DNA from: Flavobacterium sp. GT3R68
Lineage (GTDB): Bacteria > Bacteroidota > Bacteroidia > Flavobacteriales > Flavobacteriaceae
Direction of reading: 5' to 3'
Assembly (NCBI RefSeq): GCF_007109225.1
Contig: NZ_VJZK01000001.1
Coordinates: 392,731-456,730 of the forward strand
DNA length: 64,000 nucleotides
Position numbers and translations under genes: made by a program. Below are positions 51,075 through 61,253 of the stretch, piece after piece. The notes beneath the pieces are model-generated. The model did not search any database, was not told the DNA's origin, and worked only from the letters and a program-made list of their open reading frames with translations. Each line of letters starts with the position of its first letter. The stretch's first letter is position 1.

Positions 51075-51752
51075 ATGATTAAAACATTATTTCAAAAATT
51101 ATTAGCCAAGTCAGGAAAATCATATTCCATCGATTCTGATATTCCTGATTCTCTTATTTTATTAACACTTTATAAAAGGGGGATGATGCTTATTAGGGGC
51201 TATTTGAAAACAGGATCCAAAGTGTATTTCGAAAGACATTGTACCGTCTATAACCGGAAAAATATTTCCTTTGGGAAAAATGTAACGATAGAACATCATA
51301 CAAAACTTGACGGATACGCGAAACACAAGATAATTCTTGGAGATGGAGTTAAAATAGGGGCTTATTCCAATTTGTTGTCCACAAGTCATTTCTCAAAATT
51401 CGGTGTCGGATTAAAGATGGGAAATAATTCCGCCGTAGGTGATTTTACCCATTTTGGTGCGCCCGGTGGTATCGAAATTGGCGATAATGTAATTATGGGC
51501 TCGTATGTTAGTTTTCATTCCGAAAACCATAATTTCAGTGATCTCAACAAATTAATTCGGGAGCAGGGCGTTACTTCAAAGGGAATAATAATAGGAAACA
51601 ATGTATGGGTTGGCGCAAAAGTTACCTTTCTGGACGGTTGTGTTGTTGGTAACCATTCTGTAGTTGCCGCCGGTGCGGTGGTAAACGGGGTCTTTCCGGA
51701 CTATTCCGTTATCGGGGGAATCCCGGCCAAAATCATAAAAAAGATAGAGTAG
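51075..51752 (+). CDS. hexapeptide-repeat acyltransferase
   Basis: This 225-residue protein is a left-handed beta-helix (LbH) acyltransferase, probably O-acetylating a sugar. Imperfect hexapeptide repeats start near residue 75 (NVTIEHHTKL, GVKIGAYSNL) and end with ILIGNNVWVGAKV-like IIIGNNVWVGAKVTFLDGCVVGNHSVVAAGAVV. The catalytic-type histidines in FHSENHNF near 152-160 fit maltose/galactoside acetyltransferases. The stop is adjacent to the start of the polymerase gene, so the two are coupled. Confidence 0.9.
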   Translation: MIKTLFQKLLAKSGKSYSIDSDIPDSLILLTLYKRGMMLIRGYLKTGSKVYFERHCTVYNRKNISFGKNVTIEHHTKLDGYAKHKIILGDGVKIGAYSNLLSTSHFSKFGVGLKMGNNSAVGDFTHFGAPGGIEIGDNVIMGSYVSFHSENHNFSDLNKLIREQGVTSKGIIIGNNVWVGAKVTFLDGCVVGNHSVVAAGAVVNGVFPDYSVIGGIPAKIIKKIE

Positions 51753-52988
51753 ATGAAAATAGCCGTTCCCAGTAATTTTCTGTCTCAATTACTATTTGTC
51801 TTATGCGTTACAATTCCCTACCTGAACAACTTTGAGCTGACCATGTTGGTTTGGACAGGCACCGTATTGATTTCTGTCAGTAAAAATTATTCGTATTCAT
51901 TTTTAAAACTGTCCATTCCATTTCTCGTTATTTTAGTCATTGCCACGGTAGTAATGTTTTTTCATGAGTATAAAACCTATTACATCATTAGGGATGTGGC
52001 CTATTTGATCAAGCCGGTCATCGGGTTCTTTATAGGGTATCAGTTGTGTAAAAGAAACCTGAATAATGCATTCAAATTAGTGATTACCACAGGTTTAATT
52101 ATTGCGGTTCTGCACCTTCTTATTTTACTTTTTGCAGTAATCGTTTTCCGGGCAGCCACTGTAAATGACCTGCGTTTTTATGGCGGATACTTTAGCGATT
52201 ATGAAGTTTATGTATTGATAATATTGATCTTTCATAAAAAATTCGAACTCGACTTATCCCCAAAGAGACTCAGAATCATAACTTTGATTGTGGGGTTCTC
52301 GGTCTTTTTGTACCTTGCCCGAACCAATTTTCTTCAATTCCTTATTTTATTTCTGGCCATCAAAGGGTATTTCACATTGAATAAAACATCATTGACCATC
52401 ATTACAACCATAATACTCGTTTCCATTATTGGTTATGTGGCCGTATTGTATATAGACCCTAAACGGAACGGGGAAGGTGTAGAGGCATTCTTATACAAGA
52501 TAAAAGTGGCGCCACTGGAGCCTTTTAAAACAAAAATAAACAGGGCAGATTATATTGATTTTAATGATAATTATCGCTCCTATGAGAACATTATGACCAT
52601 CAGACAAGTGTCGAGAGATGGGATGTGGAATGTGTTTTTCGGCAAAGGTTTAGGTTCTATCATTGACTTAAAGCAAAAAGTCTATTTGGGAGATATGGAA
52701 TTACGGTTTATCTCTATCCTCCATAATGGATTCATGATTGTTTTTTTAAAATCCGGAATTGTCGGCATTCTGATTTACCTGTATTCGATATATTATTTTT
52801 TCAGGAAAAAGAAAGGTGATTCCAATAAGATCAGGCAGATAAATTTACTTTTTTTAGGAACTGGAATTTTTTTAATACTATCAAATTGGGTTTTTCTGGG
52901 ATTTTATAATTTAATTGACACCAAGACCATATTCATGGGGTTTTTAATTGCCTATTCAGAAAAATCCCGCAATAACATTCAAGAATAA
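51753..52988 (+). CDS. O-antigen polymerase candidate (Wzy-like)
   Basis: This 411-residue protein has about ten to eleven membrane helices and a large periplasmic loop (about 240-320), the usual layout of Wzy polymerases. Sequence is poorly conserved in this class, so the call rests on topology and context. It starts directly at the acyltransferase stop, and its own stop overlaps the next gene by 1 base. It would polymerise the flipped repeat units. Confidence 0.75.
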   Translation: MKIAVPSNFLSQLLFVLCVTIPYLNNFELTMLVWTGTVLISVSKNYSYSFLKLSIPFLVILVIATVVMFFHEYKTYYIIRDVAYLIKPVIGFFIGYQLCKRNLNNAFKLVITTGLIIAVLHLLILLFAVIVFRAATVNDLRFYGGYFSDYEVYVLIILIFHKKFELDLSPKRLRIITLIVGFSVFLYLARTNFLQFLILFLAIKGYFTLNKTSLTIITTIILVSIIGYVAVLYIDPKRNGEGVEAFLYKIKVAPLEPFKTKINRADYIDFNDNYRSYENIMTIRQVSRDGMWNVFFGKGLGSIIDLKQKVYLGDMELRFISILHNGFMIVFLKSGIVGILIYLYSIYYFFRKKKGDSNKIRQINLLFLGTGIFLILSNWVFLGFYNLIDTKTIFMGFLIAYSEKSRNNIQE

Positions 52989-54154
52989 TGAAAAGCATAC
53001 TTTTTATACATCAATCGGCGGAACTTTATGGCTCCGATAAAACAATTCTGATGTTTATATCGGAGTTGGATAAAACCAAGTATTATCCTGTGGTAGTATT
53101 ACCCTTTGAAGGTCCATTAAAAGAGGAATTAGAAAAAAACAATATAAAAGTAGTCATTGCTCCGGTATTGAAACTTTACCGAAAAATGTTTACACCAAAA
53201 AATCTCGTGAAAATATTCAAGGAATATAAGGATGGGATTAAAATGTTGGATCAACTGCATCAGGAGCATGATTTCAAATTGGTTTATTCCCATACTTTAG
53301 CTGCATTGATTGGTATTTTATTTGCCAAAAAAAGAAATATCAAACATTTATGGCATGTTCAGGAAATCATTGCAACACCGAAAATTTTTAACCGTGCGTT
53401 CAAAAAAATCCTTGCAATAGAAAGCAACCATAAAGTGGTATACGATTCTAAGGAAACGATGAATTTCTGGATTGAAAATAATAAGATCTTAACTGACAAA
53501 TCGGAATTTGTCTGGAATGGCATTGACGTCCATCAAAAGGTAGATTATTCGGCAGAGGAGATAAACAAAGTCCGTAAAGATTATCTTTTGTCCAATGACA
53601 GGGAGATTGTAATCGCATTGGTGGGAAGAATCAATAGCTGGAAAGGACAGCAATTGCTGTTGAGTGCTTTCCACATTTTGACGGAAACGCATTCTAATAT
53701 CAAATTGGTTTTCCTGGGTTCCGCTCCGCCAAATCAGGAAATATTCGAAACAAATCTGAAGGAAAAAATTAGAGAATATCACTTGGAGCAAAAAGTAACT
53801 ATTATTCCTTTTCAAAAAGAAATCGGGAAATTTTGGGATGCTATAGACATTGCTGTAGTACCTTCAACCCAACCAGAACCTTTCGGGATGGTGGTAATTG
53901 AAGCGATGTTGTCAAAAAAACCGGTCGTGGCATCCAATCATGGCGGTCCAACAGAAATCGTAATTGACGATGAAACGGGATTCCTTTTTATACCCAATAA
54001 CGAAAACAGTTTGGCAGAGGCCTTAAATAAACTGATTGTTAATCCCGAATTAAGAAAAGAATTTGGAATTAAAGGACACCAGAGAGCGATCGATTATTTT
54101 TCTTTGGAAAGTCATGTCCAGCATTTTGAAAGAATATTCGAAGAGATTATTTAA
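52988..54154 (+). CDS. glycosyltransferase family 4
   Basis: This 388-residue retaining glycosyltransferase has two Rossmann halves. The N-terminal half begins SAELYGSDKTILMFI. The C-terminal half holds IALVGRINSWKGQQLLL (near 202-218) and the E-x7-E element in PEPFGMVVIEAMLSKKPVVA (near 297-316). The donor and acceptor sugars cannot be read from the sequence. It overlaps the polymerase stop by 1 base. Confidence 0.92.
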   Translation: MKSILFIHQSAELYGSDKTILMFISELDKTKYYPVVVLPFEGPLKEELEKNNIKVVIAPVLKLYRKMFTPKNLVKIFKEYKDGIKMLDQLHQEHDFKLVYSHTLAALIGILFAKKRNIKHLWHVQEIIATPKIFNRAFKKILAIESNHKVVYDSKETMNFWIENNKILTDKSEFVWNGIDVHQKVDYSAEEINKVRKDYLLSNDREIVIALVGRINSWKGQQLLLSAFHILTETHSNIKLVFLGSAPPNQEIFETNLKEKIREYHLEQKVTIIPFQKEIGKFWDAIDIAVVPSTQPEPFGMVVIEAMLSKKPVVASNHGGPTEIVIDDETGFLFIPNNENSLAEALNKLIVNPELRKEFGIKGHQRAIDYFSLESHVQHFERIFEEII

Positions 54155-54271
54155 CAAATGTACCGCTAAATCTATTTTTATTAGGCAATAAAAAACAAGT
54201 TTTAATCAGTTTGGGCCCTTGTTTTATCACATAAAACAGTATTTTTACCCCTACAATATGAAATTTTGTTG

Positions 54272-55378
54272 ATGAAAATAGCCATTCTAGGAACACGCGG
54301 GGTACCCAATTATTACGGAGGATTTGAGCAATTTGCTGAGTTTTTCTCTGTATATCTAGTTGAGCAGGGTCATGAGGTATATGTTTATAATTCGCACAAT
54401 CATCCTTTTCAGGAAAAATCCTTTCATGGAGTACACATAATCCATCAGAACGATCCGGAGCACAAGCTAGGAACTTTCGGACAATTTGTGTATGACCTCA
54501 ATTGTATTTTGGATTCCCGAAAAAGAAATTTCGATATTATCCTTCAGTTGGGGTATACCAGCAATTCCATCTGGTTCTTTCTGCTGCCCAAAAAGCCAAT
54601 TATCATCACCAATATGGACGGATTGGAATGGAAGCGGACCAAATATTCAAGACCCGTACAGCAATTCCTCAAATTTGCCGAACGATTAGCTGCCATCAGT
54701 AGTGATTATCTGGTTTCCGATTCGTTGGGAATCAAAAAATTCCTGCTGGACCAATACAAAAAAGAGTCGACCTATATCGCTTACGGCGCCCATGCTTTTA
54801 CGAACCCAAACGAACCGATTATCGCACAATACAATGTTGAAAAAGACAAGTATAACATGATTATGGCGCGTTTTGAGCCGGAGAATAACCTGGACATGGT
54901 ATTGGAGGGAGTTTCCTTAAATGAAGACAAAACCCCAATTTTAGTCATTGGTAAGCACAATACCAAATATGGGGAATATCTGAAAAACAAATTCAAATAT
55001 TTCTCCAATATACGCTTTGTAGGAGCGGTTTATAATCTGGAGCATTTGGATAACCTGCGTTACTTTTCGAATATTTATTTTCATGGCCACTCCGTTGGCG
55101 GAACCAACCCCTCGCTTTTAGAAGCTATGGCCTCGAGAGCTTTGGTTGTGGCGCACAATAATGATTTTAATAAGGGAGTCCTTAAAGGGAATGCCTATTA
55201 TTTTTCGAATGCCGGAGAAGTGAAAAATATCCTGAATACAACCAAAAAAAGCGATAACTTGCCGCTCATTCAAAACAACTTTGAGGCAATTGTAAATGAA
55301 TTTAATTGGAATAAGATAAATGGCAAATACCTACAATTATTTGAAGACTGTATTTCAAGAGCTGCAACAGGAAAGTAA
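54272..55378 (+). CDS. DUF1972/GT4 glycosyltransferase, rhamnosyltransferase-like
   Basis: This 368-residue protein starts with the DUF1972 signature MKIAILGTRGVPNYYGGFEQ and continues as a GT4 fold with GGTNPSLLEAMASRALVVAHN near the end. DUF1972 proteins are often rhamnosyltransferases of polysaccharide loci, which fits the rfbACD genes upstream; the link is inferred. Two in-frame TTG codons precede the ATG, but the ATG at 54272 gives the family start. The next gene overlaps its end by 59 bases if it starts at its first ATG. Confidence 0.9.
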   Translation: MKIAILGTRGVPNYYGGFEQFAEFFSVYLVEQGHEVYVYNSHNHPFQEKSFHGVHIIHQNDPEHKLGTFGQFVYDLNCILDSRKRNFDIILQLGYTSNSIWFFLLPKKPIIITNMDGLEWKRTKYSRPVQQFLKFAERLAAISSDYLVSDSLGIKKFLLDQYKKESTYIAYGAHAFTNPNEPIIAQYNVEKDKYNMIMARFEPENNLDMVLEGVSLNEDKTPILVIGKHNTKYGEYLKNKFKYFSNIRFVGAVYNLEHLDNLRYFSNIYFHGHSVGGTNPSLLEAMASRALVVAHNNDFNKGVLKGNAYYFSNAGEVKNILNTTKKSDNLPLIQNNFEAIVNEFNWNKINGKYLQLFEDCISRAATGK

Positions 55379-56651
55379 AAACCATTCTTCGCTACTATTT
55401 ATACTTTTAGTGCTATTGACTATCCCGCTGAGTTATGCTGTAAACAGTATTTCCCTTGGACTTCTGTTAATAGTAACATTGATTACTTTCAAAAAAACCA
55501 ATTTTAAAGTTGACATTTATCTTTACCTGCCCATATTATTGTATGTGCTGATGGCGATTTCTGTGCTATGGTCCATTGATAAGCCAAGCTCGATAGCATC
55601 GCTCTCTAAAGAACTTCCGTTATTGCTGATTCCGCTTTGTTTTTTGCTGTTTAAGGAATTATCGCCGGAACAGAAAAGGAAAATCATCCGGTTTTACAGT
55701 TTCGGGATTCTCCTTTTTGTCCTTTTTTATTTCACTAAAGCCTTTATCCGTTTTGCTTTCACGGGGGATTCATCTGTTTTTTTCTATCATGAACTGGTAA
55801 CTAAAGATGTCAATGCCATTCACGTTTCAGTCTATGTTGCCATGGCCTTTTTCTATTTTTTTACCAAAACAAACAAATCAGTAATAGATATTATTGCCAT
55901 TGGTTTATTGCTTGCCATGGTCTTTTTGTTGTCTTCCAAGAACATCATCGTGGTCTTCATCGGATTAATGATTTGCTATCATTTATTTTACTCGAAAATT
56001 TCAAAAAAGATGCGACTGAAAAACCTCATAATATTCATTATTTTTCTTTTTTCCCTGACATTCGTCGGTAAAATTAAGGATCGTTTCAAAGAAGAATATG
56101 AAACCATTATGACCGACAGCAGTGTTAATGATGTTATCAGTAAAGAGTCCGGGCCTGTATATAATGTCAGCATTAAGCAGGCATGGACCAATACCACTTT
56201 TCAGCCCAATGATTATTTTCCAGGCACGGCATTTAGAGTATATCAGATGCGGATTTTTCTCGAGATGCTTCAGGAAGATGGCATCTTTTTTACCGGTTAT
56301 GGTTTAAATGCTTCGTATCCAAAAATTGCTGCCAAAGGGGTGCAGTATAATCTTTTTTTAGGAGATGAGACCCAACAAGGATACCAGACTAAAAACTTTC
56401 ACAATCAATACATTCAGAATTTTGCCGAATTGGGAATATTCGGATTGGTGATATTACTGACAATGTTGTTTGTAAACATAAAAAATGCCCTTAAAACAAA
56501 AGATTTTATCCATATTTCTTTTGCAGTTCTAATGATAAGTTTATTTTTGACGGAATCATTTTTATGGAGACAGAGAGGCGTAATGTTTTTTACCGCAATG
56601 TACTGTCTGTTTAACTCCGGATTTATACCAATTGCCCCAAAAAAAGAATAA
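55320..56651 (+). CDS. O-antigen ligase/polymerase family membrane protein
   Basis: This 443-residue protein has about eleven membrane helices and a large periplasmic loop (about 245-375) with FHNQYIQNFAELGIFG, the HNxY-type element of the WaaL/O-antigen ligase (Wzy_C) family. It may ligate or polymerise the glycan; with the Wzy-like gene at 51.7 kb the locus has one of each type. The ATG at 55320 overlaps the previous gene by 59 bases. A start at TTG 55341 would shorten this, so the exact start is uncertain. Confidence 0.82.
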   Translation: MANTYNYLKTVFQELQQESKNHSSLLFILLVLLTIPLSYAVNSISLGLLLIVTLITFKKTNFKVDIYLYLPILLYVLMAISVLWSIDKPSSIASLSKELPLLLIPLCFLLFKELSPEQKRKIIRFYSFGILLFVLFYFTKAFIRFAFTGDSSVFFYHELVTKDVNAIHVSVYVAMAFFYFFTKTNKSVIDIIAIGLLLAMVFLLSSKNIIVVFIGLMICYHLFYSKISKKMRLKNLIIFIIFLFSLTFVGKIKDRFKEEYETIMTDSSVNDVISKESGPVYNVSIKQAWTNTTFQPNDYFPGTAFRVYQMRIFLEMLQEDGIFFTGYGLNASYPKIAAKGVQYNLFLGDETQQGYQTKNFHNQYIQNFAELGIFGLVILLTMLFVNIKNALKTKDFIHISFAVLMISLFLTESFLWRQRGVMFFTAMYCLFNSGFIPIAPKKE

Positions 56652-56657
56652 AATAAT

Positions 56658-57644
56658 ATGATGAAAAAAATACTTATTACAGGTGCCGCAGGATTTTTGG
56701 GTTCGCATCTTTGTGATCGTTTTATTGCAGAAGGATATTCTGTAAAAGCAATGGATAATCTTATTACCGGTGACTTAAAAAATATCGAACATCTTTTCAA
56801 ACATAAAGATTTCGAATTTTATCATCACGATATTACGAAATATATCCACATTCCGGGAGAGCTGGATTATATACTGCATTTTGCTTCACCGGCCAGCCCT
56901 ATCGATTATTTGAAAATACCGATACAAACCCTGAAAGTAGGTTCATTAGGGACACACAATCTTTTGGGTTTAGCCAGGGCCAAAAATGCCAGAATACTTA
57001 TTGCATCTACATCCGAAGTATACGGTGATCCGTTAGTGCACCCGCAAACCGAAGAATACTACGGAAACGTAAACACAATCGGCCCAAGAGGAGTGTATGA
57101 CGAGGCCAAACGTTTTCAGGAATCAATAACAATGGCATACCATACTTTTCACGGAGTGGAAACAAGAATCGTTAGGATTTTTAACACCTACGGACCGAGA
57201 ATGCGTTTGAATGACGGCCGCGTAATTCCGGCTTTCATCGGTCAGGCACTTCGCGGAGAAGATTTGACTATTTTCGGAGACGGAATGCAAACACGTTCCT
57301 TCTGTTATGTCGACGATCAGGTGGAAGGTATCTTCAGGTTGCTGCATTCTGATTATGTACTGCCTGTAAATATTGGAAACCCGGACGAAATCACCATCAA
57401 GGATTTTGCCGAAGAAATTATTAAATTAACCGGAACCAGCCAAAAAATTGTCTACCATCCGCTACCAATCAATGACCCGCTGCAGCGCCAGCCTGATATT
57501 ACGAAGGCGAAAAAAATATTAGGCTGGGAAGCAAAAATATCCAGAGCCGAAGGTATGAAAATCACATATGATTATTTCAAATCCTTATCGACAGAAGAAT
57601 TATTGAAAGAGGAACACAAAGATTTTACCGGTTATATTCGTTAA
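56658..57644 (+). CDS. UDP-glucuronate decarboxylase-like NAD-dependent epimerase
   Basis: This 328-residue extended short-chain dehydrogenase has the NAD motif [13 protein letters not shown] (6-18), [20 protein letters not shown] and the catalytic [11 protein letters not shown] (YxxxK). The YDEAKR form together with SPASP is characteristic of UDP-xylose synthase-type decarboxylases rather than RfbB dehydratases. It would make UDP-xylose or a related keto sugar. The downstream sugar transferase starts 3 bases later. Confidence 0.9.
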   Translation: MMKKILITGAAGFLGSHLCDRFIAEGYSVKAMDNLITGDLKNIEHLFKHKDFEFYHHDITKYIHIPGELDYILHFASPASPIDYLKIPIQTLKVGSLGTHNLLGLARAKNARILIASTSEVYGDPLVHPQTEEYYGNVNTIGPRGVYDEAKRFQESITMAYHTFHGVETRIVRIFNTYGPRMRLNDGRVIPAFIGQALRGEDLTIFGDGMQTRSFCYVDDQVEGIFRLLHSDYVLPVNIGNPDEITIKDFAEEIIKLTGTSQKIVYHPLPINDPLQRQPDITKAKKILGWEAKISRAEGMKITYDYFKSLSTEELLKEEHKDFTGYIR

Positions 57645-57647
57645 GTT

Positions 57648-59015
57648 ATGATGACCTTTCACGTAGGAAGATATTCGAAATACATCCGTCCTATCAGCGT
57701 CTTAATGGATCTGATGGTGATTTCTGTATTTTGCTTGTTTTTCTTCAGGGAGCTTAATTTAAATGCGTTCTGTTACCTTTTATATCAGACTTCGGGATGG
57801 ATGGCTGTGGCTTTTTTTGTAAAATTCTATGAAATCTACCGATTTACCACACCAGTTGAAATTACCACCAAATTACTAAAACAAGGTGCTATATTTGTCC
57901 TGGTGGTAATTGCTTTCTTTCCTTTCTCTAAAGAAGTTCTCTTCAGTGGGAGAGCCGTTGCTATTTTCGTGACTTCAAGCATGACCTTTATTGCCATCTC
58001 CAAATTTTCACTGTTCTATTATTTAAAGAAATACCGATTGATAACCGGCAGTAATTTAAGAAGAGCAATCATCATCGGATACACGCCAGAAGCCATACGT
58101 TTAAAAGAACTTTTTGAAACCAGAGCCGATTACGGATACCGATTCCTGGCTTTTTTCTCAGATAAGAAAACGAATGAGAATATTCAAGGAAAAGTAGAAG
58201 ATTTAAAAAAATATGTCATTGATAACAAAGTAGATGAAATTTACTGCTCGCTGAATGAAATTTCCAATGAGCAACTGAAAGATCTGGTCTTTTTTGCCGA
58301 TGAAAACAACCGAATCCTAAAATTTATTCCGGACACAAAAGAGATTTTTTCGAAAAATTTAAAAATAGACTATTATGAAATCTTCCCGGTTCTTTCGTTA
58401 AAAAAAACGGTCCTTCATGAACCTACAACCAAAGCATTTAAGAGAATTTTTGATATCGTATTTTCATTAATTGTGATTGTGGGGTTGCTATCCTGGCTAA
58501 TTCCAATTTTAGCGATTCTCATTAAATTGGAGTCGAAAGGGCCTGTTTTTTTCAAGCAGGGCCGTCCCGGACTGGATGAAAAGGAGTTTTTCTGTTACAA
58601 GTTCCGTTCGATGAAAATCAATAAAACAACCGAAAAGGAAGCTTCTAAAAATGACCCCAGGGTCACCAAAATCGGACGCTTTTTAAGAAAAACAAGTTTA
58701 GATGAAATGCCTCAGTTTCTAAATGTATTAATGGGCGATATGTCTGTTGTAGGACCAAGGCCCCACTTATGGTCGCAGAATAAATCCTATGGAAACAGAA
58801 TTCAAAAATACATGGTCAGACATTACGTAAAACCAGGAATCACAGGTTTGGCGCAGGTCAGAGGTTTTCGTGGCGAAATCGAAACGGATGAAGACATGAT
58901 CAACCGAATTAAATTTGATGTATTTTATATTGAAAACTGGTCGATTATTTTAGATTTGAAAGTGATTATTCAAACCGTCGTTAATATTTTTCAAGGCGAA
59001 GAAAAAGCATATTAA
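57648..59015 (+). CDS. polyprenyl-phosphate priming sugar transferase
   Basis: This 455-residue protein is a WbaP/WcaJ-type polyisoprenyl-phosphate hexose-1-phosphate transferase that starts repeat-unit assembly on undecaprenyl phosphate. Four N-terminal membrane helices precede a Rossmann-like region (about 135-235). The C-terminal catalytic domain opens KRIFDIVFSLIVIVG (about 264-278), then KGPVFFKQGRPG, KFRSM, TSLDEMPQFLNVLMGDMSVVGPRP and KPGITGLAQVRG. All catalytic landmarks are present. The first two codons are both ATG. Confidence 0.95.
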   Translation: MMTFHVGRYSKYIRPISVLMDLMVISVFCLFFFRELNLNAFCYLLYQTSGWMAVAFFVKFYEIYRFTTPVEITTKLLKQGAIFVLVVIAFFPFSKEVLFSGRAVAIFVTSSMTFIAISKFSLFYYLKKYRLITGSNLRRAIIIGYTPEAIRLKELFETRADYGYRFLAFFSDKKTNENIQGKVEDLKKYVIDNKVDEIYCSLNEISNEQLKDLVFFADENNRILKFIPDTKEIFSKNLKIDYYEIFPVLSLKKTVLHEPTTKAFKRIFDIVFSLIVIVGLLSWLIPILAILIKLESKGPVFFKQGRPGLDEKEFFCYKFRSMKINKTTEKEASKNDPRVTKIGRFLRKTSLDEMPQFLNVLMGDMSVVGPRPHLWSQNKSYGNRIQKYMVRHYVKPGITGLAQVRGFRGEIETDEDMINRIKFDVFYIENWSIILDLKVIIQTVVNIFQGEEKAY

Positions 59016-59016
59016 T

Positions 59017-59793
59017 ATGGACACGCCGCTTGTATCCATAATTACACCCAGCTACAATTCCGAAAAATTTATTGTCCAGACTATAAAATCGGTCCAGAAT
59101 CAAAGTTATGTCAACTGGGAGATGCTCGTTGTCGACGACTGCTCTTCGGATCAAACGGTGAGTCTGGTCAAAGAAATGGCGGAACATGACCCTCGAATCA
59201 AATTGTTTCAACTGGAACGAAATTCAGGTGCCGGAATCGCTCGAAATACCGCTTTAGGTAAGGCTCAAGGCCGATACATCGCCTTTTTGGATGCCGATGA
59301 TTTATGGAAACCAGAGAAACTGAAAAAACAGATTGATTTTCTTATCAAAAACAACTCACCATTTACTTTTTCCTTCTACGACTGCATCGACGAAGCAGGC
59401 AATCCTTTGAACAAAACAGTGGAAGCACCGAAAGCGTTATCGTACCGCCAATTATTCTTTTGCAATTATGTGGGTAATCTGACGGGTATTTATGATGCGG
59501 ATTATTTTGGTAAAATTGCTATTTCGGCCATTCGCAAACGGCAGGACTGGATGCTCTGGTTGACCATCCTAAAAAAAATAAAAACAGCGCAGTCCGTTCC
59601 GGAAATTCTGGCTTCCTATCGAATTCGCCAGGATTCGATTTCGGCATCCAAATTGAATCTGATTCAGCATAACTTTGCCGTTTATAGAAAATTTCACGGG
59701 TATAATTTTGTCTCAGCGCTTTTTTGCATGGCCGGATTTTTATTCACCCAACTGTTAATTAAACCACGTTATATCAAAAGGATTACACCATAG
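59017..59793 (+). CDS. glycosyltransferase family 2
   Basis: This 258-residue GT2 enzyme begins with VSIITPSYNSEKFI (6-19). VVDDCSSDQT and the metal-binding IAFLDADDLWKPEK (near 89-102) follow, then a QDWMLWLTILKK acceptor-side element. The C-terminus has one hydrophobic, possibly membrane-associated helix. It starts 1 base after the sugar transferase stop. Its 3' end overlaps the convergent ligase gene by 11 bases. Confidence 0.92.
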   Translation: MDTPLVSIITPSYNSEKFIVQTIKSVQNQSYVNWEMLVVDDCSSDQTVSLVKEMAEHDPRIKLFQLERNSGAGIARNTALGKAQGRYIAFLDADDLWKPEKLKKQIDFLIKNNSPFTFSFYDCIDEAGNPLNKTVEAPKALSYRQLFFCNYVGNLTGIYDADYFGKIAISAIRKRQDWMLWLTILKKIKTAQSVPEILASYRIRQDSISASKLNLIQHNFAVYRKFHGYNFVSALFCMAGFLFTQLLIKPRYIKRITP

Positions 59794-61093
59794 AACGGAA
59801 CTGTTTCAGTTTGCCCCGGTTGCTTCTTTCCAACGTAGTTTTTCGGGTAAAATTAAATTTCAGATTAGGCTCTAAATATAAGGTAATGGCTTTCTCGATA
59901 TCCTGAATCTGTTCAGCTGTTAATTCTTTTTCACTAACATACTCTATTTCAAACGTGTCAATTTTGGTTTGGATAATGATAAATTCCTTCACATTCCCAT
60001 CGTCTTCAATGATGCTTTTGGTCACATAATAAAAAGTCAGACCCGGCGATTTTTTGCCACTCGGTAATATCGCGACATCATTTGTCCTACCAATCAGTTG
60101 CTTCAGAATCGGTTTTTTTAGCGTACTTCTTTCATCCAAAATCCCAATATCACCAATATCATATCGGATGAACGGGTGTACCTTATTAAAAAGGGATGTA
60201 ATTACCACGCGGCCTTCCTGACCATACGGCAACACGTTGTTATAATCATCCATAATCTCTACAAACAAGGTCTCGGCATTGACCTGCCACTCGTCATTTG
60301 GAGTTTGAAAGGCAATCAGATCCAATTCGGAGGCACCATATTCATTGACTATCGGAATACCAAATTGCTTTTCGAGTAAAATTTTATCATCCTCAAAAAG
60401 CATTTCTGAAGTGACCATACACACTTTCAACGTGGGACAGATGTCTTTCAGGATGATATTTTTCTTTTGCAGATATTTGGCAAACAAAACGATGGAACTC
60501 GTATAGCCATTGATGTAATCAAACTTTCTGGTTCGAAAATGATGCAGAAAACCTTCTAAAACAGTGTCGGATAAATCAAAAATGGTAAAGCGGAACCGAT
60601 GGCTCAAAAAATCTTTTAGGCGTTCTTTTTTATTACCAAAAAAATCAAGTGGAATGCCATAAAATCGAGCTTGGTACGATGTGTTAAAATCAATGTCAAA
60701 CCATCCGAAACGGTACATATTACTTGCCCAGGTCAACGCATGGCATAATTTATCTTTCGCAAAAATAAAAGGATCGCCGCTCGAACCGGAAGTTTTGTTG
60801 ACATACACCTTGTTTTCCGCAAATCCTTGTGAAAGGCGCTCTATTAAAGGTTGCTGAAAATCTTTTTTTTGCATCACCGGCAGACTTTCCCAATTTTCAA
60901 ATTCATTTATGCCAGCAAAATGGCGATAGTACGCATTATTCTGCAGGTGGAACTCGACGATTTTTTGACGGCTTGAGACGATAAATTCTTCGTAATTGGT
61001 TTCCGGAATCGCTAAAATTTCAGCCAATTGTTCTTTCGCTTTCTGAATTGGAAAACCATTATAATGGAGCGTTAAATCGAAAAGAGAAAACAT
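59783..61093 (-). CDS. PaaK/CapK-like adenylate-forming ligase
   Basis: This 436-residue protein belongs to the phenylacetate-CoA ligase-like branch of adenylating enzymes. The phosphate-binding loop is NKTSGSSGDPFIFAKD (about 100-115). VNEYGASELDLIAFQ holds the adenine-contact segment, and RYDIGDIGILDE follows. In polysaccharide loci such proteins are called CapK and may activate an acyl or amino-acid decoration; the true substrate is unknown. It is the only minus-strand gene directly appended to the glycan operon and overlaps the GT2 gene tail-to-tail by 11 bases. Confidence 0.87.
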   Translation of the reverse strand: MFSLFDLTLHYNGFPIQKAKEQLAEILAIPETNYEEFIVSSRQKIVEFHLQNNAYYRHFAGINEFENWESLPVMQKKDFQQPLIERLSQGFAENKVYVNKTSGSSGDPFIFAKDKLCHALTWASNMYRFGWFDIDFNTSYQARFYGIPLDFFGNKKERLKDFLSHRFRFTIFDLSDTVLEGFLHHFRTRKFDYINGYTSSIVLFAKYLQKKNIILKDICPTLKVCMVTSEMLFEDDKILLEKQFGIPIVNEYGASELDLIAFQTPNDEWQVNAETLFVEIMDDYNNVLPYGQEGRVVITSLFNKVHPFIRYDIGDIGILDERSTLKKPILKQLIGRTNDVAILPSGKKSPGLTFYYVTKSIIEDDGNVKEFIIIQTKIDTFEIEYVSEKELTAEQIQDIEKAITLYLEPNLKFNFTRKTTLERSNRGKLKQFRSMV

Positions 61094-61253
61094 GGTGACG
61101 TTATTTTTATCAAAAATAATATTTAAGGCCCATTAATGGTCAAGAAGCGAGAACTTTTTAAGAATTAATTATTTTTTACGTTCAAAAGCAATTATTTTTG
61201 CGGTTACAACACTCAGGCATGGAAGTGCTAACAACAACATAAACAACTACACA

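Noticed and set aside
56658..57644. The epimerase as the missing rfbB.
   Set aside because: Its YDEAKR and SPASP signatures fit UDP-glucuronate decarboxylases, and it is not near rfbACD.
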